Assembly (NCBI GenBank): GCA_031260455.1
Contig: JAIRJW010000033.1
Span: 1 to 54,321, forward strand
Source: Fluviicola sp.
Lineage (GTDB): Bacteria > Bacteroidota > Bacteroidia > Flavobacteriales_D > Crocinitomicaceae
DNA: 54,321 bases
Direction: 5' to 3'
Positions 9,621 through 18,981 of this stretch are shown in pieces. The notes below the pieces were generated by a model that was not told where the DNA came from, did not search any database, and saw only the letters and a program-made list of their open reading frames with translations. Every line of letters begins with the position of its first letter. The first letter of the stretch is position 1. The position numbers and the translations under genes are program-made.

Positions 9621-11234
9621 TTATTCCAGAATCTTGATTCGGATCATGATGTCCTGTTTGCTTTTGATGTAGCATTCAAGTGCAAATTCATCGTCATCCA
9701 GTGCTACGATGCGTTCTGTGTTAAATTGGAACAAATCATATCCCTGGGCATCTCTTGTGTCCAGAATAGACAGCTTGCGGACAGCTCCGGTTTCTTTATT
9801 GACCTGGTATGCCGTTAAAAATCCTCCTTTTCCGTCAATGTGTCTTTCCGGAACTTTGTTTTCAGCCAATTCCAGGTTTTTTACATTATCGAGGAACATA
9901 AAGTAGTAGTTGTTTTTTGAATCAACCAGACGATAACCCAGGCCACCGCGATACCAGGGGCTGTATGTCGTAGGGCTGACTTGTTTCTTCGGAAGCTTTT
10001 TCATGTAAACCAAGTCTCCGTTTTTGTCGATTTTGGCTGCAAGCATTTCTTCGTAATAGTGCGTGTAAGTATATTGACCTGTTTTAGCATTGTAAGTTGA
10101 TACGACGTAGTGTTTCTCACTTGCAAATAAGATGCTTCCGTCAGCTTCAATATACAACTCACGCAAAACCATGTTGGTAATCCCAAGATCTTTCCCTTTT
10201 TCTTCTTGCCGATCCATTTTGTCCTGATTTCTCTGGGATGTGAATTGTTTGATCAGTTCAACTGGGATTTCGAATGATTTGAAATCAGTCTGGTCTCCTT
10301 CTTTATTGATACTGCTGTAGAAAATTCCGTCCACCTGGTAACCGCGTTTGTTTCCATAGAATCCTGCCAGCAAAAGGGTATTGTCTTTTCCTTCAAAGAA
10401 ACCAACCTGGGTTACGTATTTTCCTTTCACATCGATGGTTGAAGCATTGACATCCACTCCTGATTCCGAAATGGATACCAGTTGGTAATCAAAATTCGGA
10501 TTGTTGTCGCGATCATATCTTTTCGTTTCGCCTTCTTTCATTACTTCGGTCAGGATGAAAACGTTTCCGTTTCCGTCCACTGTATAATCGATGTTGTTCA
10601 TGCGGGCTTCCGTATATGGCATTTCCGCATCTTTCCCCCAGATTTGTTTCAGACTGGTGTCGAAAACATACAGACCGATTACATCTTTGTTGATTTTATC
10701 GTTGCGTGATTCAGGTTTTTTGCGGAAATAAATCAGCAGTTTGGAATTGTCGAATGAAGTTGCCAGTTTGAATTTGTTTCCATCTCCCCCGGTTACTTTT
10801 CCATCCACGGCAATTACGCGTTCGCCTTCGTTTTCAAATTTTGCCGTTGTCAGATTGATCGCTCTGACGTATAATTGTTCGGTTTTGTTCGCTTTATCCC
10901 AAACAGAGAACAATAAGTATACAAAGTCTTCTGTTTCCAGGTCGTCTTCGTAAACAGTCCCTTTCGGGAAATCTTCATAGACGGTGATATCCTCCTGGCC
11001 GAGTTTTTGTCCTGAAAATTTTTGCAGGGTCACTTTCCCTTTGCTCATTTTAAAGGAAACCACATTTCCGTCTTTGGAAGCGTAACTTTTGATAGCTGCA
11101 TCAACGACCGGATAAGGAGTTCCACATTCATACTGAAACTCTTTGGAGGTTGTGATTTTTTCGTCTTGTGCCAGTACGGTGCCTATAAAGGTTGTACCTA
11201 TAAATGCTAAGGTAGCGAGGCTTTTGATTTTCAT
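9621..11234 (-). CDS. Secreted protein of unknown function
   Basis: I do not recognise the family. The 537-residue protein has a signal peptide (MKIKSLATLAFIGTTFIG then VLAQ, cleavage near residue 22) and no lipobox. The rest is a series of strand-rich segments, each with a statement-like hydrophobic core and polar turns (for example DGNGNVFILTEV and KNNYYFMFLDNV), which suggests a beta-propeller. There is no T9SS sorting domain at the C-terminus, so it is probably periplasmic. It starts 9 bp after the stop of the glutathione peroxidase gene, so both are in one operon. Confidence 0.8.
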   Translation of the reverse strand: MKIKSLATLAFIGTTFIGTVLAQDEKITTSKEFQYECGTPYPVVDAAIKSYASKDGNVVSFKMSKGKVTLQKFSGQKLGQEDITVYEDFPKGTVYEDDLETEDFVYLLFSVWDKANKTEQLYVRAINLTTAKFENEGERVIAVDGKVTGGDGNKFKLATSFDNSKLLIYFRKKPESRNDKINKDVIGLYVFDTSLKQIWGKDAEMPYTEARMNNIDYTVDGNGNVFILTEVMKEGETKRYDRDNNPNFDYQLVSISESGVDVNASTIDVKGKYVTQVGFFEGKDNTLLLAGFYGNKRGYQVDGIFYSSINKEGDQTDFKSFEIPVELIKQFTSQRNQDKMDRQEEKGKDLGITNMVLRELYIEADGSILFASEKHYVVSTYNAKTGQYTYTHYYEEMLAAKIDKNGDLVYMKKLPKKQVSPTTYSPWYRGGLGYRLVDSKNNYYFMFLDNVKNLELAENKVPERHIDGKGGFLTAYQVNKETGAVRKLSILDTRDAQGYDLFQFNTERIVALDDDEFALECYIKSKQDIMIRIKILE

Positions 11235-11243
11235 TTGTATATA

Positions 11244-11780
11244 TTATTTATTTGTTACAATCCAAGAAGTAATCTCCTGGTCCATTGGTTTGGTGGTGGG
11301 AGAAACTACTTTTACGAGTTTTCCCTGCTCGTTGATCAGGTATTTCTGGAAGTTCCATTTTACGGAATTGTCAGAATAACCGTTTTTCGATTTTTCGGTC
11401 AGGAATTGATAAAGGGGATGTTTGTTTTTTCCTTTGACCTCGATTTTACTCATCATCGGGAAACTCACACCATAGTTTTTGGAACAGAATTCCTTGATTT
11501 CTGCATTACTTCCAGGCTCCTGCGACATAAAGTCGTTGGAAGGAAAGCCGATAATGATAAAGTTGCTGTCTTTGTATATTTGGTATAGTTTTTCCAGTTC
11601 TTCATACTGGGGTGTTAGCCCGCATTTGGAGGCGGTATTGACAATCATTACTTTTTTGCCTTTCAAAGAAGCCATATTGAATTCATTTCCATCAATATCG
11701 GTAACTTTAAAGTCATATATTGTCTGACTTGTGCCTGCCAATGCAATGAGGAGCAACAAAATGGAGGTTACTGTTTTCAT
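11244..11780 (-). CDS. Exported glutathione peroxidase-family protein
   Basis: A thiol peroxidase of the GPx fold that reduces peroxides, in bacteria usually with thioredoxin. The 178-residue protein keeps the catalytic tetrad region: Cys53 in NTASKCGLT, Gln87 in NDFMSQEPG and Trp142 in KWNFQKYL. The nucleophile is Cys, not selenocysteine. An N-terminal signal peptide (MKTVTSILLLLIALAG) predicts periplasmic location, while many family members are cytoplasmic. It is the first gene of a two-gene operon with the secreted unknown downstream. The signal and the motifs are seen; the reductant is inference. Confidence 0.92.
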   Translation of the reverse strand: MKTVTSILLLLIALAGTSQTIYDFKVTDIDGNEFNMASLKGKKVMIVNTASKCGLTPQYEELEKLYQIYKDSNFIIIGFPSNDFMSQEPGSNAEIKEFCSKNYGVSFPMMSKIEVKGKNKHPLYQFLTEKSKNGYSDNSVKWNFQKYLINEQGKLVKVVSPTTKPMDQEITSWIVTNK

Positions 11781-11848
11781 AAACTCAAATTATTGGTTCT
11801 TTTTCAGATTAAAAGCAACTTTTTTTTAAAATTAACGAATAAGTAAAC

Positions 11849-12688
11849 ATGAAATATCAATTGGTGATTTTTTCGTTGTTTGTTTCCGGATTCCTGGGTG
11901 CTCAGATTGAAGGTGTATGGAAGGGGTTGCTCATCAAAGATGGCCAGCAGCCGGAGCAGGCGGGTATTATTTACTTTGATTTCGGGAAGGAACCTGTTTC
12001 CAGGGAAGAAATGACAGGTAAGGAAGGGTTTGCTGTGCGTGTGCTGAAGGTGGAAAAAGAAGGAAATTCCGTCAAGGCAAAGCAGGTGACTATTTTGAAA
12101 AAGAAAGATGTATACGGCAATCGCTGGTGTATGCTGGATTTTGATTTGGCCCTGGTGGATTCGACCGGCTACTTGCAGGGGAAATTTTCCAGTCTGGAAT
12201 GCAAAGGTGTTTCGGGAAAAGTAGTTTGTTTCCAGGTGAATGAAACTGTTTTACGGGATAAGACCATTCCTGAACTGCAATCCTGGAGGTCGATTTTCGC
12301 AGACGATGTCCGGAACGGAAGAAAGTCTAAAGAGGTGAGGGATGCCGAGCGCAAAAATTTTCACTTCGAACCGATTTATTTCGATTACGACAAAGCGGAG
12401 ATTCGCCCGGAATACAATGCTTTCCTCCAGCGGATTGTTTACATTATCAGCAGCCACTCAGACTTACGGATTCGCGTTACAGGACATACGGATGCAGATG
12501 GCTCAGACCAATACAATGATGGACTTTCAGAGCGTCGCGCGCAGGCTATCATTGATTTTTTTGTGAAAGCAGGATTGAAACGTGACCGCATTGTCATCGA
12601 TTTTAAAGGAGAGAAAGTCCCTGTTGGCGACAATCACTCAGCAGAAGGAAAGCAGCTGAACAGGCGCGTTGATTTTGAGTTTATTTAG
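11849..12688 (+). CDS. OmpA-domain envelope protein
   Basis: The 279-residue protein has a signal peptide (residues 1-18, ending FLGAQ). The N-terminal 150 residues begin IEGVWKGLL, a strand-rich domain of a kind found on Bacteroidota secreted proteins. The C-terminal OmpA-like peptidoglycan-binding domain spans about 170-279, with FDYDKAEIRPE, VTGHTDADGSDQYN and LSERRAQAI, and ends NRRVDFEFI. It probably ties the envelope to peptidoglycan. It is transcribed away from the glutathione peroxidase operon and converges with the interrupted membrane protein gene. Confidence 0.9.
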   Translation: MKYQLVIFSLFVSGFLGAQIEGVWKGLLIKDGQQPEQAGIIYFDFGKEPVSREEMTGKEGFAVRVLKVEKEGNSVKAKQVTILKKKDVYGNRWCMLDFDLALVDSTGYLQGKFSSLECKGVSGKVVCFQVNETVLRDKTIPELQSWRSIFADDVRNGRKSKEVRDAERKNFHFEPIYFDYDKAEIRPEYNAFLQRIVYIISSHSDLRIRVTGHTDADGSDQYNDGLSERRAQAIIDFFVKAGLKRDRIVIDFKGEKVPVGDNHSAEGKQLNRRVDFEFI

Positions 12689-12719
12689 CCTTGACAGGTT
12701 GAAAAAGTTCGTTTCTTGC

Positions 12720-13370
12720 TCAATCGTCAATCAGGTTTTCACTGCTTCCGATTTCATTTTTTTCTTCGATTAACCGGTTGATCCGGGGTTGCAGAAACCA
12801 GATTCCGACCGGAAGCAACCAAGTCAGGAAAAAGTCACCAATAAAATCCGAAAACGTCACATTTTTCTGGAGTTCCGCCACGCGAATGGTTTTCGCTACG
12901 AAGTAGAGAGTATGAAGCAGGCAGAAAATACTAAAGAGGTGCAGAAAGAATAACAGGATGCCGAAAGTGGTGATGCCGGTGATCCCAGCGGGATCACCGT
13001 GCTCTAGACGGCTCATCTTATTGATCACAAACACAATGAAGAAGGGAACAATCAGACAAAGATAAATTATCGGGATGATGAAAAAGGCTTTGATTCTTCC
13101 GGAAGGCATATTAATCGTTTGATGAGGGATCAGTTTACTCAGTTTGGTCAGAACATTCCAGAACCAGGAAAACTGAACGAAGCCCGAAATAACCAGCAAG
13201 AAAGGCATAGAGTAGAAGATCTATATTACATCTTCCGGTTTTTTTGGTTCTTTTTGGATCATGACGAACACCACGGCGATACTGAATACAGTCATTACTA
13301 CAAAGGGAATCGCGATCATCGGTACGAAAATTTGCCAGTGTTTTGCACGCAGGAAAATGGAATTCATCAT
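12720..13370 (-). pseudogene. Multi-pass membrane protein interrupted by an in-frame TAG
   Basis: From the ATG at 13370 the frame encodes MMNSIFLRAKHWQIFV and a first membrane helix, then meets TAG at 13223-13221 after 49 codons. In the same frame, without any shift, the coding continues through IFYS to an internal ATG at 13208 and on for 162 residues to the stop at 12720. The whole would be a 215-residue protein with five or six hydrophobic helices. The N-terminus fits a group of Bacteroidota membrane proteins that start with a similar LRAKHWQ segment (from memory). The downstream part alone could be made by restart at 13208. A nonsense mutation is the simplest reading; readthrough is possible. 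Confidence 0.65.
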
Positions 13371-13403
13371 ATAATAATGTTAAAGTGTCCGGGTTGAAAT
13401 ATA

Positions 13404-13440
13404 CGAAAAAACCCTGACTTCTTAAAGGAACGTCAGGGTT
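13404..13440 (-). terminator. Terminator of the TPR lipoprotein gene
   Basis: A perfect 9-bp stem, AACCCTGAC (13410-13418) with GTCAGGGTT (13432-13440), has a T tract on the minus strand. A second small hairpin (TGTCAGCT with AGCTGACA, 13454-13471) lies between it and the stop codon. Confidence 0.8.
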
Positions 13441-13494
13441 CTAATTTTTTCAGTGTCAGCTGTAGCTGACATTTACCGAAAGTGTTGCTTTCTC

Positions 13495-15192
13495 TTATTT
13501 GATGAACGACAAAGAAGCGTCTTCAGCATACTTCAGGAACTCACGGTCTTTAGCAGCTTTTGTTTTCCAGGCTGCATCTTTACTGATAGCGTTTTTCAGG
13601 TTGCTTACCAGGTCAGTCAATTTGCTTTGACGAGCAGCAGCAATTGCTTTCAGGTAATATCCTTGTCCTGATTCTTTATCATTTGAATTATCAATTGTGC
13701 TGATTGCACCTGCAGCATCACCGTTCAACAATTGAGCCAATGCCTTGTTGAAAGATGCGTTGCTGCCGAATGTGCTAACTGCTTCGGAATATTTTCCGTT
13801 TTGGATGGCAATAATTCCCTTGTTGTAGTTAACATCATCACTTGAACCTGCTTGTGCAAACAATCCAGCTGCTTTTTTACGGTCTCCGCTAACTCCGGCA
13901 ACAGCACCTAAGTTGTTTTTAGAGATAGGGTTGTCTTTCAAGCCGTTTGCTTTTTCAAATTGAGATTTTGCTTCATCAATTTTCCCTTGATTGTACAATA
14001 CAACACCTACGTTGTTGGCAGCACGGTAATCAGACGGATCTTTTTTCTCTGCTTCCTTGTACAAACGCAATTTCTCATTCAGGTCATCAGTCAAAGTAGC
14101 TGTGAACAACAACTCTTCCAAAGTCAGTTTTTGAGGATTGGAAACAGAGACAGCTTTCAATTCTTCATCGGAATATCCTGTCAAATCGTATACTACACTG
14201 ATTTCAGCACGACGAAGTAATGGGAAAATATTTTTATCCAGCTCTGTGAAAGACTTCCCTAAGTTTCTCATTTCAGTCTCACGCTGGTTCGGATCAGCAT
14301 ACATCTGAAGAACACGCAGAATCAGGTCTTTGTCTTCTTGTTTGATAGCGGTACTTTTTCCTAATTGAACTTTGAATCCGTCAAAGTCTTCACCACGGCC
14401 AACCAAGTTGTAAATCTCTCCTGAAGCTTTCTCGTTCTGTGCTTTTTTAGCAACATCTATTATTGCAGTTTTTCCTGAATTTGCACGGTCTGTAGACAAG
14501 TTGTTATTGAAAGCAACTTCCCCTTCAGGTGACGCAAAACCAGTAATGTTAATAGACTTAATATTGATTTTCGGATTGGATTGAGCAGCTGTCAGCCATG
14601 TTCCAAGGTTCACAATATCCGTATCTTTCAACTCGGTCTTACGAACGTCGTATTTTCCTTTCAGGTAGTTGATCTGAGCAAAAGTTGACTTCTCGTTCAC
14701 ACGCTTGAATTCGTCTTTTGCATACGTACATTTGAAATCTTTATTTACCAGGTATGGAGTGATAATGGTACCTTTTGCGATTTCTTTATCCTCAAATTTC
14801 CCGGTTTTTTCTTTACCACCTTTGAATACTTTTCCAGTTACGATTAATTCCGTGTATTCAAACTCAGGTCTGTACGCAATCACATCTGTGTATGTCATTG
14901 TACCTCCTGGCTTGTATGGAATTACTGTACCATTTGCTGTTGCTTTTTCACCCTGAATTGTAACCGTTTTTAACGGAACTCCAGCTAATTTCGGAGTAAT
15001 TTCAGCGGACACCTTCTTCTGAATCCCTTTCTCCGGGATTTTAACGTCAACTTTTACGCGTACACTGTCAGCGTGCATCTCAAGAGGGCTGGGAGTTACT
15101 GTATAATCCACATCCTTCAACAGATCACAACTTGATACAAGCGAACCAGCTACAGCGAAAAAAGCTAATCCTTTGATACTTTGCTTTTTCAT
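13495..15192 (-). CDS. TPR- and OmpA-like outer-membrane lipoprotein
   Basis: A 565-residue lipoprotein: signal peptide with SLVSSC (Cys22) followed by DLLKD, an acidic and basic stretch similar to surface-export signals of Bacteroidota lipoproteins (inference). The N-terminal region (30-170) is strand-rich. A middle region (about 175-340) has OmpA-like features such as INITGFASPEGE and STDRANSGK. The C-terminal half (about 370-550) holds TPR-like helical repeats, for example DYRAANNVGVVLYNQGKI. Proteins of this layout are common and abundant in Bacteroidota, but their exact role is not settled; peptidoglycan or complex scaffolding is likely. Single gene with its own terminator. Confidence 0.85.
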   Translation of the reverse strand: MKKQSIKGLAFFAVAGSLVSSCDLLKDVDYTVTPSPLEMHADSVRVKVDVKIPEKGIQKKVSAEITPKLAGVPLKTVTIQGEKATANGTVIPYKPGGTMTYTDVIAYRPEFEYTELIVTGKVFKGGKEKTGKFEDKEIAKGTIITPYLVNKDFKCTYAKDEFKRVNEKSTFAQINYLKGKYDVRKTELKDTDIVNLGTWLTAAQSNPKINIKSINITGFASPEGEVAFNNNLSTDRANSGKTAIIDVAKKAQNEKASGEIYNLVGRGEDFDGFKVQLGKSTAIKQEDKDLILRVLQMYADPNQRETEMRNLGKSFTELDKNIFPLLRRAEISVVYDLTGYSDEELKAVSVSNPQKLTLEELLFTATLTDDLNEKLRLYKEAEKKDPSDYRAANNVGVVLYNQGKIDEAKSQFEKANGLKDNPISKNNLGAVAGVSGDRKKAAGLFAQAGSSDDVNYNKGIIAIQNGKYSEAVSTFGSNASFNKALAQLLNGDAAGAISTIDNSNDKESGQGYYLKAIAAARQSKLTDLVSNLKNAISKDAAWKTKAAKDREFLKYAEDASLSFIK

Positions 15193-15276
15193 ATTTAATT
15201 GTTAGTTACTACCTTTATAATAAAATTCCTTGCAATAATAAGGATTTTTTTTAACCTGATGAAGATAAATCCACAT

Positions 15277-15813
15277 TTATTCGTTGACAAGTGGCGGATA
15301 ATAAACGACGAACGGAAGCTCCGGGTTTTCAGATTTGTTTTTTAGTTCTTCAAAATCATGCTCCAGTGAATAGAAGAAAAAATTTTGTGTTAATTCAAAC
15401 ATAGGGCTGATTACGAATGGTCTGTCAATGATATACGGGTGCGGAACTGTTAGTTCCGGAGTGTTGATTTGCAAATCTTTAAATAAAAGAATATCCAGGT
15501 CGATGATTCGTGATTCATAGCCTTCTTTGAGGTTGCGTTCCCGTCCCATTTTTTTTTCCACAAACTGGAGGGCTTTTAAACAATCTTGAGGCATCAGTTC
15601 GCTGGTGCATTCGAAAACAGTGTTCAGAAACCACTCATCCGCCATGAAACCCCAGGGTGGTGTTTCGTAAACGGATGCTGTACGGATAACATGGATTCGG
15701 TTTGTATTCAGCTCGTCAATTGCGTGTCGGATATTGGCCAGTTTATTTCCCATATTGGTGCCAACTCCTATGTAAATGAGTTCGTTAAAATCCTTCTTTT
15801 TCTGCTTTGCCAT
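15277..15813 (-). CDS. folK: Hydroxymethyldihydropterin pyrophosphokinase
   Basis: Catalyses pyrophosphoryl transfer from ATP to 6-hydroxymethyl-7,8-dihydropterin in folate synthesis. The 178 residues begin with the family's nucleotide-site segment YIGVGTNMGNK (14-24). They carry SVYETPPWG (48-56), the RIIDLDILLF signature with its metal-binding Asp pair (about 104-113) and the following PHP. Length is slightly above the 160-residue norm. It is divergent from sppA, with about 100 bp between the starts. No other folate gene is nearby. Confidence 0.96.
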   Translation of the reverse strand: MAKQKKKDFNELIYIGVGTNMGNKLANIRHAIDELNTNRIHVIRTASVYETPPWGFMADEWFLNTVFECTSELMPQDCLKALQFVEKKMGRERNLKEGYESRIIDLDILLFKDLQINTPELTVPHPYIIDRPFVISPMFELTQNFFFYSLEHDFEELKNKSENPELPFVVYYPPLVNE

Positions 15814-15892
15814 TTAAACTGTTTTTTGTCCTTTTGACGGGGTAAAGATAACTTACATCATTATAAGGTAAAATTCGCTTTTGATTTGGACG

Positions 15893-15900
15893 TATATTTG
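15893..15900 (+). promoter_or_regulatory. -7 box of sppA (TATATTTG)
   Basis: TATATTTG matches TAnnTTTG and ends 16 bp before the ATG at 15917, which supports that start over codons further upstream. Confidence 0.65.
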
Positions 15901-15916
15901 TTTCAAAGTTGAATCT

Positions 15917-17695
15917 ATGTCTACAGTTAAAATTTCTTTTTGGCGCATTTTTTGGCCGTCGTTGATTGCCTCCATGATCTTATCTGTTTTGGGATGGGTT
16001 TTCTGGCTGATTGTTTTTGGTTCTCTGCTCGGCGAGAAGCCGGAAGTAAAAGATGCAAGCGTGTTACACATGACTTTAAGCGGAGAAATAGGAGAGCGGA
16101 GTTCTTCTTCATTTAATGCTTCCAGTTTTTCAATAGATAAAAAAATTGGCTTGACAGATATTCTCACCGGTCTGGAAAAAGCAAAGGAGGATAAGCAGGT
16201 GAAAGGAATTTATCTGGAATTGGGCAATGTTCAATGCGGATATGCAACAGCGATGGAAATCCGGGGAGCCTTGAAAGATTTCAAGAAATCCGGGAAATTC
16301 CTGGTGGCATACCTGAACGGAGAAGCCATTACGCAAAAGCAGTATTACATCAGTTCCGTAGCGGATGAGATTTACGGTTTTTCAACCTCTGTAATGGAAT
16401 TTGTCGGTTTGGGAGGAGAACTGATTTTCTTTAAAAATACTTTTGATAAGCTGGGAATCGAAATGCAGGTGATCCGTGGATCCAACAACGATTTTAAAAG
16501 CGCCGTAGAGCCTTTCTTCAGAACGAATATGAGTGATTCCAGTCGTTTACAGACACAGCGCTACATGACTTCGATCTGGGAAAATGTGCGAAACCAGATT
16601 GCTGCAGATCGTAAAATAAGTGCTTCTACATTGAATGATATTGCGGAAAATGTCAAAATTCAGCGAGTGGATGATGCGGTTCGCCTGAAACTGATCGATG
16701 CATCTAAATACCGGGATGAAGTGGAAGAAATTATCCTGAAAAAATCCAAATTGGAAAATCTGAAAGACATCATGTCTTTTGAAGAATATGCTTCAAGAGG
16801 ATTCAAAAACAAACAACTGGCCTTTGAATTAAAGACTTCCAAACCGAATGTTGCAGTTATTGTGGGTGAAGGTGGAATCAGTGTGAACGGGGAGGAAATG
16901 ACTTCTGATAAAATCTGTAAATATTTCAGAGAAGTTCGCAACGATGACAATATCAAAGTCGTGGTGTTCCGTGTAAATAGCCCGGGAGGAAGCGCATTGG
17001 CGTCTGATGAAATCTGGCGGGAAGTTTCCCTGACGACAAAGAAAAAGAAAGTCATTGTTTCGATGGGAGATGTTGCTGCGTCGGGAGGATATTATGTTTC
17101 TTCCCCGGCATCAACCATTTTTGCGGAACCAACGACTATTACCGGCTCCATTGGTGTTTTCGGAGTGATTCCTTATACAGGCGGCTTCATGGAAAACAAG
17201 CTGGGATTTACTTTCGACCGTGTCCAGACCAACAAGCACAGTGTATTGTCGACCAACAGAAAACTGACTCCGGAAGAATTGACATTGATTCAAGCGGAAG
17301 TGGACCAGATTTATTCCCAATTTAAGAAGCGTGTTGCTGATGGAAGAGGAATAACCACAGAACAGGTGCAGCGCATTGCACGTGGTCGCGTATGGACTGG
17401 TGCAGATGCACTCAAGATCGGATTGGTGGATAAACTGGGAGGTTTGAACGATGCGCTGGCTTTTGCCATCAAAGAAGCGAAAGTGAAAGATCCGAAAGTG
17501 CGCTATTATCCGAAAGTGAAGGAAAGTCCGTTTGAAACAATCCTGGAGCAACTTTCAAAAGAAGACCGTGAGTCTCTGAAAGTGAAGCAGCAGGCAGTTC
17601 CGAAGGTTATTGACGATATGACGAAAAAACTGATGAAACTGGAATCGTATTCCGGAATCCAGATGCGCATGCCGTTTGAGATCGAATTGCACTAA
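15917..17695 (+). CDS. sppA: Signal peptide peptidase SppA, long form
   Basis: A membrane-bound serine protease that degrades cleaved signal peptides. From ATG 15917 the protein has 592 residues, the size of the two-domain (67-kDa type) SppA. It has one N-terminal membrane helix (about 11-38), an N-terminal half with the catalytic Lys194 (FKSAVEPF) and a C-terminal half with the nucleophile Ser389 (MGDVAASGGYY). The position of the Lys/Ser dyad matches E. coli SppA. It has its own promoter and a hairpin terminator, so it is probably a single-gene unit. Confidence 0.95.
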   Translation: MSTVKISFWRIFWPSLIASMILSVLGWVFWLIVFGSLLGEKPEVKDASVLHMTLSGEIGERSSSSFNASSFSIDKKIGLTDILTGLEKAKEDKQVKGIYLELGNVQCGYATAMEIRGALKDFKKSGKFLVAYLNGEAITQKQYYISSVADEIYGFSTSVMEFVGLGGELIFFKNTFDKLGIEMQVIRGSNNDFKSAVEPFFRTNMSDSSRLQTQRYMTSIWENVRNQIAADRKISASTLNDIAENVKIQRVDDAVRLKLIDASKYRDEVEEIILKKSKLENLKDIMSFEEYASRGFKNKQLAFELKTSKPNVAVIVGEGGISVNGEEMTSDKICKYFREVRNDDNIKVVVFRVNSPGGSALASDEIWREVSLTTKKKKVIVSMGDVAASGGYYVSSPASTIFAEPTTITGSIGVFGVIPYTGGFMENKLGFTFDRVQTNKHSVLSTNRKLTPEELTLIQAEVDQIYSQFKKRVADGRGITTEQVQRIARGRVWTGADALKIGLVDKLGGLNDALAFAIKEAKVKDPKVRYYPKVKESPFETILEQLSKEDRESLKVKQQAVPKVIDDMTKKLMKLESYSGIQMRMPFEIELH

Positions 17696-17719
17696 ACCGG
17701 AAACGGATAATCATTCTTG

Positions 17720-17756
17720 AAGGGGGTAGAGAGGATTTGAAGCCCCCTTTTATATT
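17720..17756 (+). terminator. Terminator of sppA
   Basis: AAGGGGG (17720-17726) pairs with CCCCCTT (17743-17749), followed by a T-rich tract, 24 bp after the sppA stop. Confidence 0.8.
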
Positions 17757-17801
17757 TTTCAATAAAGTCCAGGGTCCTGACTCTTAATTCAATTTACCCC
17801 C

Positions 17802-17919
17802 TCGTTATTTCCGTACTGACGTTTGTCGTAACTCAGTCTTCAAAAGCTACGCTTTATCCTTCGTTACTTTCGCACTAACGTTTGTCGTAACTCAGTCTTC
17901 AAAAGCTGCGCTTTTTCTT
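17802..17919 (+). repeat. Two tandem copies of a 59-bp repeat
   Basis: Copy 1 (17802-17860) and copy 2 (17861-17919) differ at about 7 of 59 positions. They share an identical 27-bp core (from TTTGTCGTAACTC to CTTCAAAAGCT). The second copy ends at the -7 box of murB. The sequence has no coding capacity that I recognise. Confidence 0.85.
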
Positions 17920-17926
17920 ATTTTTG
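17919..17926 (+). promoter_or_regulatory. -7 box of murB (TATTTTTG), nearly leaderless
   Basis: TATTTTTG fits TAnnTTTG and ends only 4 bp before the murB ATG at 17931. Transcription would start at or within a few bases of the start codon. Confidence 0.6.
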
Positions 17927-17930
17927 CAAT

Positions 17931-18941
17931 ATGATTGAGCACAATATTTCTCTTAAGCCCTACAATACTTTTGGAATTGATGTTAAGGCCAAAACATTTG
18001 GACGTTTCGGATCGGTAGAAGAACTGAAAACTCTGTTGAATGACCGGGATCGCGGAATGCCTTTACTGATTCTGGGAGGAGGAAGTAATATTCTACTGAC
18101 AAAAGATCTCCCTTTTTTTGTCCTGAAGAATGAAATTACCGGGATTGAGACAGTGGATGAAACAGAAGAACAAGTGATTATGAAAGCGGGGTCCGGTGTT
18201 GAATGGCATGCATTTGTGCGCTATACGGTGGAAAAAGGACTGGGGGGAATTGAAAATATGAGCTTAATACCGGGAAGTGTGGGAGCAAGTCCAATGCAGA
18301 ATATCGGCGCTTACGGTGCGGAGATCAAAGATACCTTTGTATCGCTGGAAGCCTTACATATCGATTCACTGGAATTGCATACATTTAACAAAGAGCAATG
18401 TGCATTCGGTTACCGTGAAAGTGTGTTCAAACGCGCGTTAAAAAATCAGTATGTCATTGTTTCCGTTTCCTGTCAATTGACAAAACATCCGAAAATCAAT
18501 ACTTCTTACGGAGCCATTCAGTCCGAAATCGAAGCGATGGGGGTTCGTGAAATGACAGTTGATACGGTGAGCCGGGCGGTGATGAATATCCGCCGAAGTA
18601 AACTTCCCGACCCGAAAGTGCTGGGGAATGCGGGGAGTTTTTTCAAGAACCCGGTTGTTTCGAAAACGGTGCTCAAGCAGTTGCAGCAAAACTACCCGGA
18701 TGTGCCCCATTATCTGCAGAAATCTGGTGAAGAAAAGCTGGCTGCAGGCTGGCTGATCGAAAAAGCAGGCTGGAAAGGAAAGCGTGTCGGAAAGTGCGGA
18801 GTTCACGAAAAACAGGCTTTGGTACTGGTGAATTACGGTGGAGCAACAGGAAATGAGATCTACGATCTTTCTACTGCAATCATTGAGGATATCCGGTCAA
18901 AATTTGGTGTAACACTTGAGCGCGAAGTCAATATTCTTTGA
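17931..18941 (+). CDS. murB: UDP-N-acetylenolpyruvoylglucosamine reductase
   Basis: FAD- and NADPH-dependent reduction that completes UDP-MurNAc, an early cytoplasmic step of peptidoglycan synthesis. The 336 residues show the FAD-binding segment LILGGGSNILL (46-56) and PGSVGASPMQNIGAYGAE (114-131). The active-site residues are Arg162 (YRESVFK), Ser236 as proton donor (NAGSFFKNP) and a Glu at 330 near the C-terminus. The YRESVFK loop and the length indicate the type I (E. coli-like) enzyme. It stands alone behind the tandem repeat. Confidence 0.97.
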   Translation: MIEHNISLKPYNTFGIDVKAKTFGRFGSVEELKTLLNDRDRGMPLLILGGGSNILLTKDLPFFVLKNEITGIETVDETEEQVIMKAGSGVEWHAFVRYTVEKGLGGIENMSLIPGSVGASPMQNIGAYGAEIKDTFVSLEALHIDSLELHTFNKEQCAFGYRESVFKRALKNQYVIVSVSCQLTKHPKINTSYGAIQSEIEAMGVREMTVDTVSRAVMNIRRSKLPDPKVLGNAGSFFKNPVVSKTVLKQLQQNYPDVPHYLQKSGEEKLAAGWLIEKAGWKGKRVGKCGVHEKQALVLVNYGGATGNEIYDLSTAIIEDIRSKFGVTLEREVNIL

Positions 18942-18981
18942 TTTTGGGAATTATGTACTTAAGTCAGGTAGTTCCTTAAAA

